Part shown: positions 11,971 to 22,900 of the stretch, piece by piece
Layout: each line of letters starts with the position of its first letter
How positions within the stretch are numbered: the first letter of the stretch is position 1
Source of the DNA: Mimachlamys varia
Taxonomy: Eukaryota > Mollusca > Bivalvia > Pectinida > Pectinidae
Assembly: GCA_947623455.1 (NCBI GenBank)
Contig: OX392533.1
Location: 31,680,229-31,744,228, forward strand
DNA: 64,000 bases
Reading direction: 5' to 3'
Notes under the pieces: model-generated
The model's database searches: none
What the model was told of the DNA's origin: nothing
Seen by the model: the letters and a program-made list of their open reading frames with translations, nothing else
Made by a program: the position numbers and the translations under genes

Positions 11971-12170
11971 CTCTAGGAGGACGATTTTGATGGTAACTGA
12001 GATTCCAAGGAACCTCTACCATCAAGGACACCCTCTGGAGACGGATCTTACCAAGTCGTTACCAATAAGGTGAATGGAGCAGACGCGGGATAAGGTGGGA
12101 CACCACAGTTTGTGTGAATAGATCAGGTGATGTCTTGCACGTTTTGGTAAGACTGATGATTTTGTTCCAT

Positions 12171-12530
12171 TTACATGATGTATTGCAAAGGTAACAAGAC
12201 AGAGACAGCATTGTAGAGTGAAGATGATCCATTCAAAAGATCATGAAGTGTCAGCAACGGCAGGATATGGGACGGGGAGTTGTCTTCTTCCTCTATTTCC
12301 TGGTTCTGCTCGGGTTCAGGTTCAGGCTGATATTTGTTCCGAAGATACTTCATGTAGCACTTCTGGCAAATACGTGCTTGTTCCTTTGCTGACATCAATC
12401 CTTGTTGCACCAGCGTATCTAGAAGCCATTTATATTGCGGACTATTTACATTGCGTGCACTTCTGTTCTTATTGCCACTACGTTTCTTGAAGTATAGTTG
12501 ACAGCCTTCTCCAACACATTTACCCTCCAT
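12171..12530 (-). CDS. Transposon-associated ORF with possible zinc-binding N-terminus
   Basis: A 119-codon ORF starts with ATG at 12528-12530 and lies upstream of the transposase on the same strand. It has CVGEGC near residue 5 and ICQKC near residue 54, a spacing that could bind zinc. A basic segment (KKRSGNKNRSARN) lies between them, and an acidic PEPEPEQNQEIEEEDN stretch follows near residue 70. It may be the DNA-binding N-terminal part of the transposase, separated from the rest by decay or an intron at 11971-12170. No independent function can be assigned. Confidence 0.5.
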   Translation of the reverse strand: MEGKCVGEGCQLYFKKRSGNKNRSARNVNSPQYKWLLDTLVQQGLMSAKEQARICQKCYMKYLRNKYQPEPEPEQNQEIEEEDNSPSHILPLLTLHDLLNGSSSLYNAVSVLLPLQYIM

Positions 12531-13471
12531 CTTGAAACAATAACGATTGGTTTATGAAGCGTCGATAAAGTAACAAAATAGCAAGCCACCGATGATTGCT
12601 GTAGACAGCTACATTGTAATACTTAGTAGTTTATTACAACATAATAAAACAAGGAAAGTGAGACAAGAATAGCTAGCGTCGAGTTAATTATTTTGTAAAC
12701 GTATAGACAAAGACAAGAAGTTACGGATAAATGTACAAGGCCACACGATCAGAAAATTCAAAAGAGGACAACTTGAGATAGAACAGTATTCACGTATCAG
12801 GGTGTCCTCAGTGTAAATCTTTATATCGATACTGTTTATTTAGTCGTTAGATATCATAAAACTGTCATGAAAATATCCGCTCTGATATCCAATATAAAAG
12901 TTTGTATATAATAAGCTTTATAATAGGGTTTCAGACAAGGTTGTTACTCATTTCCCCTTTTCTTTCAATTTACAACCACATTCAGGCGGCGATATGAGAA
13001 CGTTCCACCACATGGAATTAGCTGATTTTTGGTACACATATGAAACAAGTAAAGCTCTATCCGATTTTGTGATGGAAATTTGCATCCAAAACTATATAAC
13101 GGGAGAAAATTGCAATTTAATGGCATTTTTCTTCATAATTGTGTCTCTGCAAGTGCATTTTCATCCGAGAAAATTTTTGTTTTATGTTTTATGAATAAAC
13201 ACAATGTTTTAGAAGTATTTATCAAAAGAAATTTATACTATGTTGCGAATTACAATTTCGAGATAACCTTCTTTTATTAGCGACCTTATGTCTTTGATGC
13301 TCAAAATGACAACTTTATAAAAATACATTTTCACTGACATTATGAAATCTGGGTGTCGGAAAGGTGTAAAATTATTCTTCGGAAAAGAAAAAAACTGTAG
13401 TTGAGCTAGATAAGAAATTATACGGGGGCAGGCTCCTATGGAGAATTAACATTACTGGAAACAGGCCCTTT

Positions 13472-14285
13472 CAATCTGTGCTTAGGCTTATATGCCTTGT
13501 TTTAGTCACAGGGACACGTTAATCCAATAGTAATGTATGTATAAAATGTATGGGGGTCGATATAAACATATATTATGCTTATATCGACCCCTCGGTGTAA
13601 TATTTCCACTTCGCAAAAGACCGAAATTTCACCTTTTTGATGCAAGACTGATTTAAAAAAAAATATGTTTCGCCATTTTTAATTATAGTATGGATTTAGG
13701 TAGCATCTAATCTAATGCCGTGATTTAAGCAAATTCATTTTTGCGATACAACTTGAATTTAATATTCAATTTTATGGATATATTTCGCAACAAAGTGGAT
13801 AATTAAACAATTTTGGTATTTTTCACAAATTTATTGTATCTGGAGCACTTTAAGTTCTTGACCCTGAAATTGTGAAAAATAACACAAACAGTAATGTCGC
13901 AAAAAACGAAGCACACATACCCCATGCATGGTTATGACGGTTTTAGAAAGAGGGAAACATGTTTTCTTTTGATCCGCTAGATATTGAAAAAAAGTTTAAT
14001 AGCAAAACGTTTTATATTAAGCGTTAAGTCTGCACAAAATTGTGAAAAAAGAGGATCTTCTCATTAAATATAATGGCTAGGGGTAACTCAAATTGCTTTC
14101 CTGAGTTCAAATAGTAAGTAAGCCTGAGAAATTTTACTTGCATTACTTCAATTCTGCAAACATTCATGCATTTCAGGTTACAAATTTGGTAGATATTGTA
14201 TGAAGACGTCCTGCAATTGGACAAAACTGGTCCACATATAAATCATATATGTAGCGGATCAAGACCGGGTCGATCATCGATCGGC
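13472..14285. other. Noncoding stretch with one short palindrome
   Basis: This is an AT-rich stretch. The only structure seen is a perfect 13-bp inverted repeat, GGGGTCGATATAA at 13553-13565 and its complement at 13579-13591, with a 13-base loop. Confidence 0.6.
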
Positions 14286-14400
14286 GACCAGATAGCTCAA
14301 TTGGTTGAGCGTCCGTCTAGAGTTCGGAAGGTCACGGGTTCGAACTCTGGTCTTGTGGTGCATTTTTCCTCTCCTGGTACAGATATAGGTATCTTTGAAC
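14286..14400 (+). repeat. tRNA-derived SINE
   Basis: Box A is TAGCTCAATTGGTTGAGC with a perfect GCTC/GAGC D-stem, and box B is GGGTTCGAACTC. GACCAGA at the start pairs with TCTGGTC near 14346-14352, but the T-stem then overlaps the acceptor stem, so a proper tRNA cannot fold. A non-tRNA tail with TTTTTCCTCTCCTGG follows, shared with the copy at 8710. This is a SINE head, not a tRNA gene. Confidence 0.7.
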
Positions 14401-14718
14401 AATCAGAGCACAAAAACGAGCATGCTGACTTATCGTTATCTTTGCATTTTCAGCCATGCTATGAACTTCTTTTTCCAAAAATGCACATGAATGACAAAAA
14501 AAGTTTAATGCGGGAAAATTTTGACTTCTCAGAGGCGTAAACATCCTTAAGCAAAACTGTATATTTTTGCGCATTTTCAATCAGTGAGTAATACTTAAAT
14601 TATGTTTCCGGTCGGTAATTCTTGTGTGTATGTTTACAGACGATGGCCAAAAGTCTCAAACGTCCCTGTGAGGTTTGCCAACTTGTCACAAATACTGTAG
14701 GAACGAGATATTGGTTTA

Positions 14719-16306
14719 GTCCAGTCATTTTATGATTTTACCTCAAACTAATTGCAAAAGAATTTATTTTTGGTTTTTCATACAGGTTTTAGTATACATT
14801 GTAACAGAAAAAAAGTCTACATTAATCAATATTGGGGAAAATTAGTTTTTTCTACCCCTAAAAAATCGGAAAAATATAAAAAAAAAATTACTTGATGGAC
14901 CATTTTTTAACCCAAATATCAACATCAGGTTTAATACAGGATAACTAAAAAGCATTGTATGACAAGCCTGTTTGTTGTACAACACAAAATTAATAACAAA
15001 ACAGTTCGAATGGTTTTACGAAAAAAATTATGACACCTTGAAAAACACTAAAATGTTGTTAATATATCAATATTTCAGCTTGTGTTGGATTTTTAAGTAA
15101 GATTACTCAATCAATCAACGTCACTATTGATTCTTGTTTTATGTGAATGTATTCACATATAGTTTGCTTATTTAAATTTTAGAAAATGATATATTTAACT
15201 TACACCTTTAAAATTATATGGCTGCTCAAAGTTTGTCTGTTGGTCTGATTTGGAGCTGATTTTAAATAAAATTGAATGATTCATCGATTTATGTGAACAA
15301 TATTTCATAAATACCTTCAGCATATGCTGAAATGTGCATTAAATTATTTTCTATGCAAGTTATTCTTAACAAAAAATAAAACATTTGAAAAATACCATCA
15401 TTATATTACTTGAAATTAGGTAGATGAAAACCACATTTGGTGCAAATTTGACTTGGCCTCTAAAATTGGCTAAGTCCACGTTTTTCAACAACAAAATTGT
15501 GAATATATTTCTTGTTTTTTGCTGGATTTTTGAAATAATTTGGCAGTAATTACCACCATGACGTAGCCTTCTGGATAAAAGTAAATTTAAATTTATGATT
15601 GATGTCAACTTTAAATAAATTGATTTTTCATATTCTGGTTATGGAAATGAATGGTGGGATACTTAATTTTTAATGAAAATACTAAAGTAAAGGAATCTTT
15701 AACTTCAAATTAATCTCATGAAATCATAAGTTTTATGGTGGTTCCATTGGCAAAATTATATTCAAATCGGACAAGACATATTCGAAAAAATATGATTTAT
15801 GTTGTTCATATTGATGGACTTTGCCATTTTTGTAGTGTTCAGGCAAAAATGCATGAACTGAAGTTTTTACCGTGAGTTATTGAATATACTTTTTGAGAAA
15901 ACTTTCCAAATTTATTGTTTCTTAACAATATAAACAATACACAAAAGGATATGAACTGATTGGAAGCATTTGCTTTTCTTTTTATCAAAATATTCGTTAG
16001 AGAAATACGGATATTGTTCATGTAGGCATGAAATAACACCAAATTGATTCAACTGGTCAATTAAGAAGTGTCATATTATTTGTTTACTGTAAAATAGCTA
16101 AATATTTCACTTCAAAAACTGTCATATATGTAATTTTTCTTGTTTCTGGACCATAAAAATGGCTAAAAAATTAATTTCCCAAATTTTGATCGATGTAGAC
16201 TTTTTTCTTGTTATTGTACAAATGAAAACCATTCCAAAGACCAAAAAATTAATTCTTTTGCAATTAGTTTGAGGTAAGGCCTGTTTTTTTGCTAAAATGA
16301 CTGGAC
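14719..16306. mobile_element. Non-autonomous element with long imperfect terminal inverted repeats
   Basis: The ends GTCCAGTCATTTTA (14719-14732) and its complement (16293-16306) are flanked by TA on both sides (14717-14718, 16307-16308). Inside, a perfect 25-bp inverted match lies at 14740-14764 and 16251-16275. Weaker pairing continues for roughly 100-150 bp, including AAAAAGTCTACAT near 14810 and its complement near 16190. No transposase ORF is present, only AT-rich sequence. TA duplication and long arms suit a Tc1/mariner- or MITE-type foldback element. Confidence 0.75.
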
Positions 16307-16308
16307 TA

Positions 16309-16796
16309 GTTGTGATTCTACATTGTACCATGTATATTATAAATTATTTTTCATTTCCCTGAATCAGGCTACAAAAGATACCAAGTTATGACATGAAATA
16401 AATGTGTACTCAGATTATCAAAATCAAAGCTATTTATTATGGAGGTATCATTACAAGTTTTATCGTTGTAAACAGAAACGTGCACGCGTGTAACCAAATT
16501 GTGTTTTAGTCATTTGTCTACGAGTTACCTCCCCTCACGTATACTCACTCATCACAAATGAATTTCTAACTGCATATTGGTCAGTGTTCCTTTCAACCTG
16601 AGTGTATTAAACTTGTTCTCTTAGCAAGCATGACTCTTTAAAATTCACTTTTATGCAAGATCAATCGATTATTTCTATTTCTTTTTTTGGTTGTGTGTAA
16701 GCGACAAGATGCTTTTATTTTCTTCAGCGATGTAAGCGATGTTTATATTGGTGTCTCGTGATCATGATCGCACTTCAGGACCTGTTGCATGACGAG
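16309..16796. other. 5' flank of the cathepsin Z gene
   Basis: The promoter and any 5' untranslated exon should lie here. No TATA box or other element could be assigned with confidence. Confidence 0.4.
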
Positions 16797-16945
16797 ATGG
16801 ACTTCTTGTTAACTCTGTTTATGGTCGTAACGGCAGTTCATGCCAACGTCTACGAGTTTGAGATCAACTCAAACGATAGACCTTCATTCAGCAGAAAACC
16901 AGCATGTCTGGACCGCTCTTTCAGAAAGGGGATAATGCCAGTAAG
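16797..16945 (+). CDS. CTSZ: Cathepsin Z exon 1 (signal peptide and propeptide)
   Basis: Encodes residues 1-49 plus two bases of R50. The donor is AG|GTAATT. A longer reading from an upstream ATG at 16764 is open but would place 11 extra residues ahead of the signal peptide, so 16797 is preferred. An alternative GTAAGG donor five bases earlier would break the phase with exon 2. Confidence 0.9.
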
Positions 16946-19900
16946 GTAATTAGCAAATTATAATTAGTCTGTCAGCTGTCTGTTCGCGGTCCGAAACACG
17001 GAAATCACATGTCAGTATAACTTGTGACTATTTAAAAGCGGGCGTCACAACCCTCGGTAGCTGAGCGGTCTAGATCGTGTTAACGTGTTGTGTGTTGGAG
17101 GTCGAGGGTTCGCGGCTCGGGCGGTGTGACCGGCTCTCGGTAGAAAATTTCTCTCATCCGAAGTCTTCGGCCCAGTCTCTTCTCTTTCGAAAGGAGTTTA
17201 AAAATAGCAAAGTTATGGTACTAGTTAATGACATAAATACCAGAAACTATATCAGGCCCCAGCATCAAAAATGCAGACGTGACAGCAGTAATCATAAGAA
17301 GCCAAAGGCTAAGTCTCTGACTAAGGGTCGAGGGGCCAATATTAGGTCCGATATGGAAAATAGTATGTTTTATTCAATTTATTGTATATACGTAGCAATT
17401 AATCACAGAAAAATATATAATTTTACAAGAATAAACAATTCAATGTTTTAATGTATTGGATTAACTTCATTTTCTCATTAAATGCAACAAAATTGAAATG
17501 AAACACTAATTTTAATTATTCAAGAGTTTCAAGTCTATATAATTTTTATATATTTTTCATATTAACAATATCTTTAAACCCTAACGTCCTTTTCAAAACG
17601 TGACATCACTAATCATCAAGAATAGACACAATTACCACTAAAATAGACTACTGCTGTGAAGCGAGAATTGTCTATTTCCTTTGCTTTCATTCTATCTTTA
17701 TCTGCTAAGTATTCTAACTCTTCCAATCTTTCCGTTAAGGAATTCAAAACTTTCGTTTTGCTATTAACACAGCAGCAAGGTCAAAACCCGAGAGACCCGA
17801 ATGGTTTGATCAGACGTAAAATCTAGAAATGTTCCGCGAAGAGGGCCAATACAGGTTTTGGGATGCATTACTGAATCAATAATGCATGGGTGCAATTATG
17901 GGTTGGTAGTTTTGGCGCCATAATGCATATGCAAAAAAAATGCATGTATTTATTACTTTAGAAGTATACAATAAAGCTACATAATGTACAGGTAAAACTG
18001 GCTCTTGGTAAATAAAAAGCCTTAATTTTAAGCTTGTAAGCTTTACAATGCAACTGCATTTGAAATATTATCAGACACTTTGTACTGGAGAAATATGTCA
18101 AAAAGCACGCTTCTAATATTTTAAAGGTACATTAGTTCGTACATTATTTTTATATAGTTTTCCTTGATAGTAACTGATGAAGTTCATGTTATTTCTAGCT
18201 ATAATTTTGAATAAATTAATTTATCAAAGCTGCATGTTCCTCTGCAGTTCTGATAACTGACAAAATGTCAATGCTTAACCCTAAGAGCGCTATATAAAAT
18301 ATAGTACTAATTGGCTCTTAGTGCTGAATTAATTTGTGTATTTATAATAGAAATAGCCTGGTGAGTTGTAAAGCCAACACCACATAAACTATTGTAGATA
18401 CAGTGACAAAACCTATATCAATTTTCATCTCCATGGTTAGAGCTTTAATTTGCCATCATCGTTTTTCACATTTGAAATGTCGTTAACCTGGACAGGTTAA
18501 AAAACGGTAAATCATACCTCTGACATGGTCATCAATCAAGGTTAAAGGTCAAAGGTACAACATTTGTGTACATTAAGATATCTCATGAACCGCTTGACAG
18601 ATTTGGTTCATAGTCACACTATATATTTTGTATCACACTATCACGTTAGCGTTCTATACCTAGATTTTGGTGGTTATCAGCAGGGTTGAAGGGTCAAAGT
18701 TTACTCTTTACCACTTTGTGATGGTGTTGGTATCGATCTTTTCGAGACCTTGCACTGACATGATGAAGAAGTAGTTGATAATTCAACCCTGTTGCATGTA
18801 GACATATTGGGTAGATTTGGTATGATATAACAAATATTTCATGACATTTTGGCCAATATGGGAGTTTATGGACTGGTCAGTCAACCAAAAATAGGTACAT
18901 GGACTTCAGCTTCGCTTTGGTCCATATACATGTACATATTTTTGGGTTACTGACCAGTCCATAAACTCCCATATAGCCCTCAGTGCCATGCAATATTTGT
19001 TTAATACATGTCCATTGGGCGGATTGGTCGAGTGGTTAACACTACTCCTGCCTTCCATGGAGGTGGCCGGGGTTCCATCCATCCAAGTGTTTTTCTCCTG
19101 CCCACACAACTCCAATAACCCAGGTGGAGTATAAAATGGTCTGGGGTGGGTGTTGCAGTATCTGTGCTGTATCATTCAAGTGAGGTGGCACTCTAAAAGA
19201 TGCCGTTGGAAACACGGTCCCTCTACAAACAGAACACATTATCCATCTCCAGCACACACTCATACATACACACACATATGGAGATATTAGCCAGGTGGTA
19301 TAGGACAAGTAGTTAGCACCTGTAAGGCGGCTCCTGCGAAATTTTCAGAATTATATATGTTAGAATTGTATGTGTTAATTGTATTGCTTGTATGATAACT
19401 GTATATCTATGTACTGTAATATAAAGCGCTTTAGAGTGGCTTATGTTAGCTACATATGTAGATAGGGCGCTATATCAAATGTTGTATATTTATTTATTTA
19501 TTTACATGTATATAACATCTATCAAACAGACTATTGGCATCCCTAGTTGGCTTGGACTCAAATTTATACAAATGATTGGGCTGACCCCCCAGGGGCCTGA
19601 GGAACGGGGCCAAAAGGGTTCCATTTGGCTTTATTCATATTAACGACTTCTTTTCTGGATCTAAGCAATGTGAAACATTTATATTTTAGTGGTAGTATCC
19701 CTAGGTGGCTTGGATTCAAATTTGTACAAATGATGGGGCTGACCCCTCCCAGGGGCTTGAGGGGCGGGGCCGAAAGGGGTCCATTTGGCTATATTCATAT
19801 TAAAGACTTCTTCTCTGTATTTAAGCTACGTGAAACATTCATATTTAAGTGGTTAAAACATCCCTAGGTGGCTGGGATTCAAATTTATACAAATGATGGG

Positions 19901-22900
19901 GCTGAACCCCCAGGGGCCTGAGGGGCGGGGCCAAAAGTGGTCCATTCGGCTATATTCATATTAAAGACTTCTTCTCTGGATTTAAGCAATATGAAACATT
20001 CATATTTTAGTAGTAGCATCCCTAGGTGACTGGGATTCAAATTTATACAATTAATGGGGCTGACCCCCCAGGGGCTTGAGGGGCAGGGCAAAAAGGGGTC
20101 CATTTGGCTATATTCATATTAACAATTTCTTCTCTGGATCTAAGCAATGTGAAACATTCATATTTTCATGGTAGCTCCCCAAATAGCTGGGATTCAAATT
20201 TATACAAATGATGGGGCTGACACCCCAGGGGCCTTAGAAATAGTACCTCATTAAAACACAAGAACCTGAATCATCATAATTGATTGAGCTTCTGTGTGTA
20301 AATTAGATAAAGATTTAGGACTGATTGTTTATCAGATGTAATTAAGATACCATTTATTCAACTTTAAGGACATATCCCCGACCACATGAGTACATAGACA
20401 TGAGCGCCCTGCCTAAGGCGTGGGACTGGCGTAACATAGCTGGCGTCAACTACTGTAGTACAACACGCAACCAGCACATCCCTCAATGTAAGTAATATAC
20501 CAATTTCATAACATTTCTAATGGGAATATGGACAGCCTGCAGACAGTGATCTGTTAACCGATTTACTTTAATTGTCAATCCAACATTTTGATTTTCAGCA
20601 ATATGGTTTTATTCTTAAATCAACTGTTCAAATTAAAGAATTAAATTTTTTTTATATATTTCCCTCAATGAATTTATTCTAGTTGATGTATACAGTATCA
20701 CATGGATTAGTCTTAAAACAGACAACATAGAAAAGGTAATGATGTTGTATACAGTATACCACAACCTTTTTCTCCTAAGTAGTATTTATTGGTATATATA
20801 TATTTTGTAAACTTCTGATTGCTTGAAGTAAACACCATTGTACCAGATACACTTTGTAATCAAGCATCAGCCTTCATACAGAACGCTTTAAGGTATCTGA
20901 TATACAGTGTATGCAACTTAATCGTTGTTTGTAGATTGTGGTTCAGTGCTGGGGTAAGGGATCTATACAGTGTATAGCTTCATCGTTGTTTGTAGATTGT
21001 GGTTCATGCTGGGGTAAGGGATCTACAGTGTATAACTTAATTGTTGTTTGTAGAATGTGGTTCATGCTGGGGTAAGGGATCTACAGTGTATAACTTAATC
21101 GTTGTTTGTAGATTGTGGTTCATGCTGGGGTATGGGATCTACAGTGTATAACTTAATCGTTGTTTGTAGATTGTGGTTCATGCTGGGGTATGGGATCTAC
21201 AAGTGCCATTGCTGATCGTATTAATATAAAGCGGAAAGGAGCTTGGCCGTCCTCGTACCTCTCTGTACAACACGTCATTGACTGTGCTGGTGCTGGCTCC
21301 TGTAACGGAGGAGATGACCTGCCGGTGTACGCCTATGCCCACAAACACGGCATCCCAGACGAGACATGCAACAACTACCAAGCCAAGAATCAAGGTACGA
21401 CTGACTCATGTTTAGCCAGAGTTACTTCCCCCTACCCGTGATATCAGACTTATATTTTAACATATAGGTAGTTGTCTGGCGTATGTCTAGATCTTAGGGC
21501 ACTTTATAACAAAACATGACACAAAGCTTGATGTGGATTTGCTTGGAGGTGTGGAAAAATAACTTTGATTTATCTATGGATGTAGTTTGTTAAAAGATTA
21601 AAGGTCAGTGTTGCAAAAAATTTAATTGCTGGGAACGCTTCAAGTACAAAACTTGCAACCAAATGCAAAAGAACATACACATTTCACCATGAATCAAATT
21701 CCATCTTACTGATGTTGAAATTGGAATTTGCTGTCCCTGTGGACACCCTGGAACTTCATTATGAATTATGTCATCCATCCATTGATTTGGAAAAGTTCTA
21801 GTGTGCCTTCAGGGGTAAAGGAGTTAACTGGATTCGTTATCTATTATACCTTAAAATAAAACTTCTTTATACATATTATGTATTTGTGAATTATTGTGCT
21901 CCTGGAAAAATGCCAAGAATTTTGAATGCACTTTTCTTTCAAAAACAACAGAAAAAAATCTTTAGTCTTTAAACATCCTTTTATGTTTCTGTAGATTGAA
22001 CCTTGATATTTTATTTATAAAAAAAACCCAGTTTTATAAATAAGACGTTTTTCATGTGTTCCTTTATACTTATAAGATTTGCCCTTGGAACATTGATGTT
22101 TTCTGATTCTAGCTGTAAATCTATGTGATTTGTTTTGTATTTGTATATTTCAGAATGTAAACCATTCAATGCCTGTGGGACATGTACAACCTTTGGAGAA
22201 TGTAGCAATCTCCAGAATTTCACTCTGTGGAGGGTAGGTGACTACGGTTCTGTGAAAGGCAGGGAAAAAATGATGGCAGAGATTTTCGAAAATGGACCCA
22301 TAAGGTGAGTTTATAGATGATGTGTGCTTGAAAACATTACATAAGGATTGAAGTTCATTTTTTGTGTCGCCTCCGACAGATGTCGGAAAGGCGGCACATA
22401 GGGGTTACTTTTCCGACGGCGGCGGCGTCAACTATGTTAAAGTTTTGTGTTTAGCTCTGTTTCTGACAAAGTTACATCAACCAAACCTCAATCATAGATG
22501 AAGCATGGGTAGCAGAGTCTACTGGGCTAAAAATATTCCTGGATTTCTGCTTTTTTTGGGTAAGAATCTGAAATTTCTGGAATTACAATGTTAAAGTTTT
22601 GCGTTTAGCTCTTGCATATTAGGCTGTTTCTGACTAAGTATAAAAGCTACAGCAACCAAACTTGGTATGTAGCTGTATTATGACTCAACAAACACTATCG
22701 CAACCTCCGTTTCATGATTCAACAAAATGCCTGCCATTTCCTTGTCACTGATTGGTAGAAATTTAGATATTGTCCGATTTCACTCAAAATTGGTATGTAG
22801 GTGTGTTAGGACTCTACAACCACAATCGCAACTTCTGTTTCATGATTCAGCAAATTGGCCGCCATATCCTTGCCACTGATTGGTCAAAACTTAGATATTG

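Larger units (their letters stand above)
9638..13471. mobile_element. DDE transposon with 16-bp terminal inverted repeats
   Basis: The left end 9638-9653 (AAAGGGCCTGTTTCCA) is a perfect reverse complement of the right end 13456-13471 (TGGAAACAGGCCCTTT). The 3.8-kb interval encloses a transposase and a zinc-binding ORF, both on the - strand. The GGGCC-type ends and DDE_4-like transposase suit the PIF/Harbinger or ISL2EU group. I could not see a convincing TA or TWA target duplication beside the ends. The noncoding parts (9654-10440 and 12540-13455) are AT-rich with no further ORFs that I trust. Confidence 0.8.

Noticed and set aside
14286..14355. A functional tRNA gene
   Set aside because: D-stem and outer stem pair, but the T-stem overlaps the acceptor stem and a SINE-type tail follows; a related copy at 8710 lacks box A.
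16764..16796. Upstream ATG as the cathepsin Z start
   Set aside because: Would put 11 polar residues ahead of the signal peptide; ATG at 16797 gives a normal signal sequence.
17050..17125. A tRNA-Leu/Ser gene in cathepsin Z intron 1
   Set aside because: Box A and B words are present but the ends do not form an acceptor stem.
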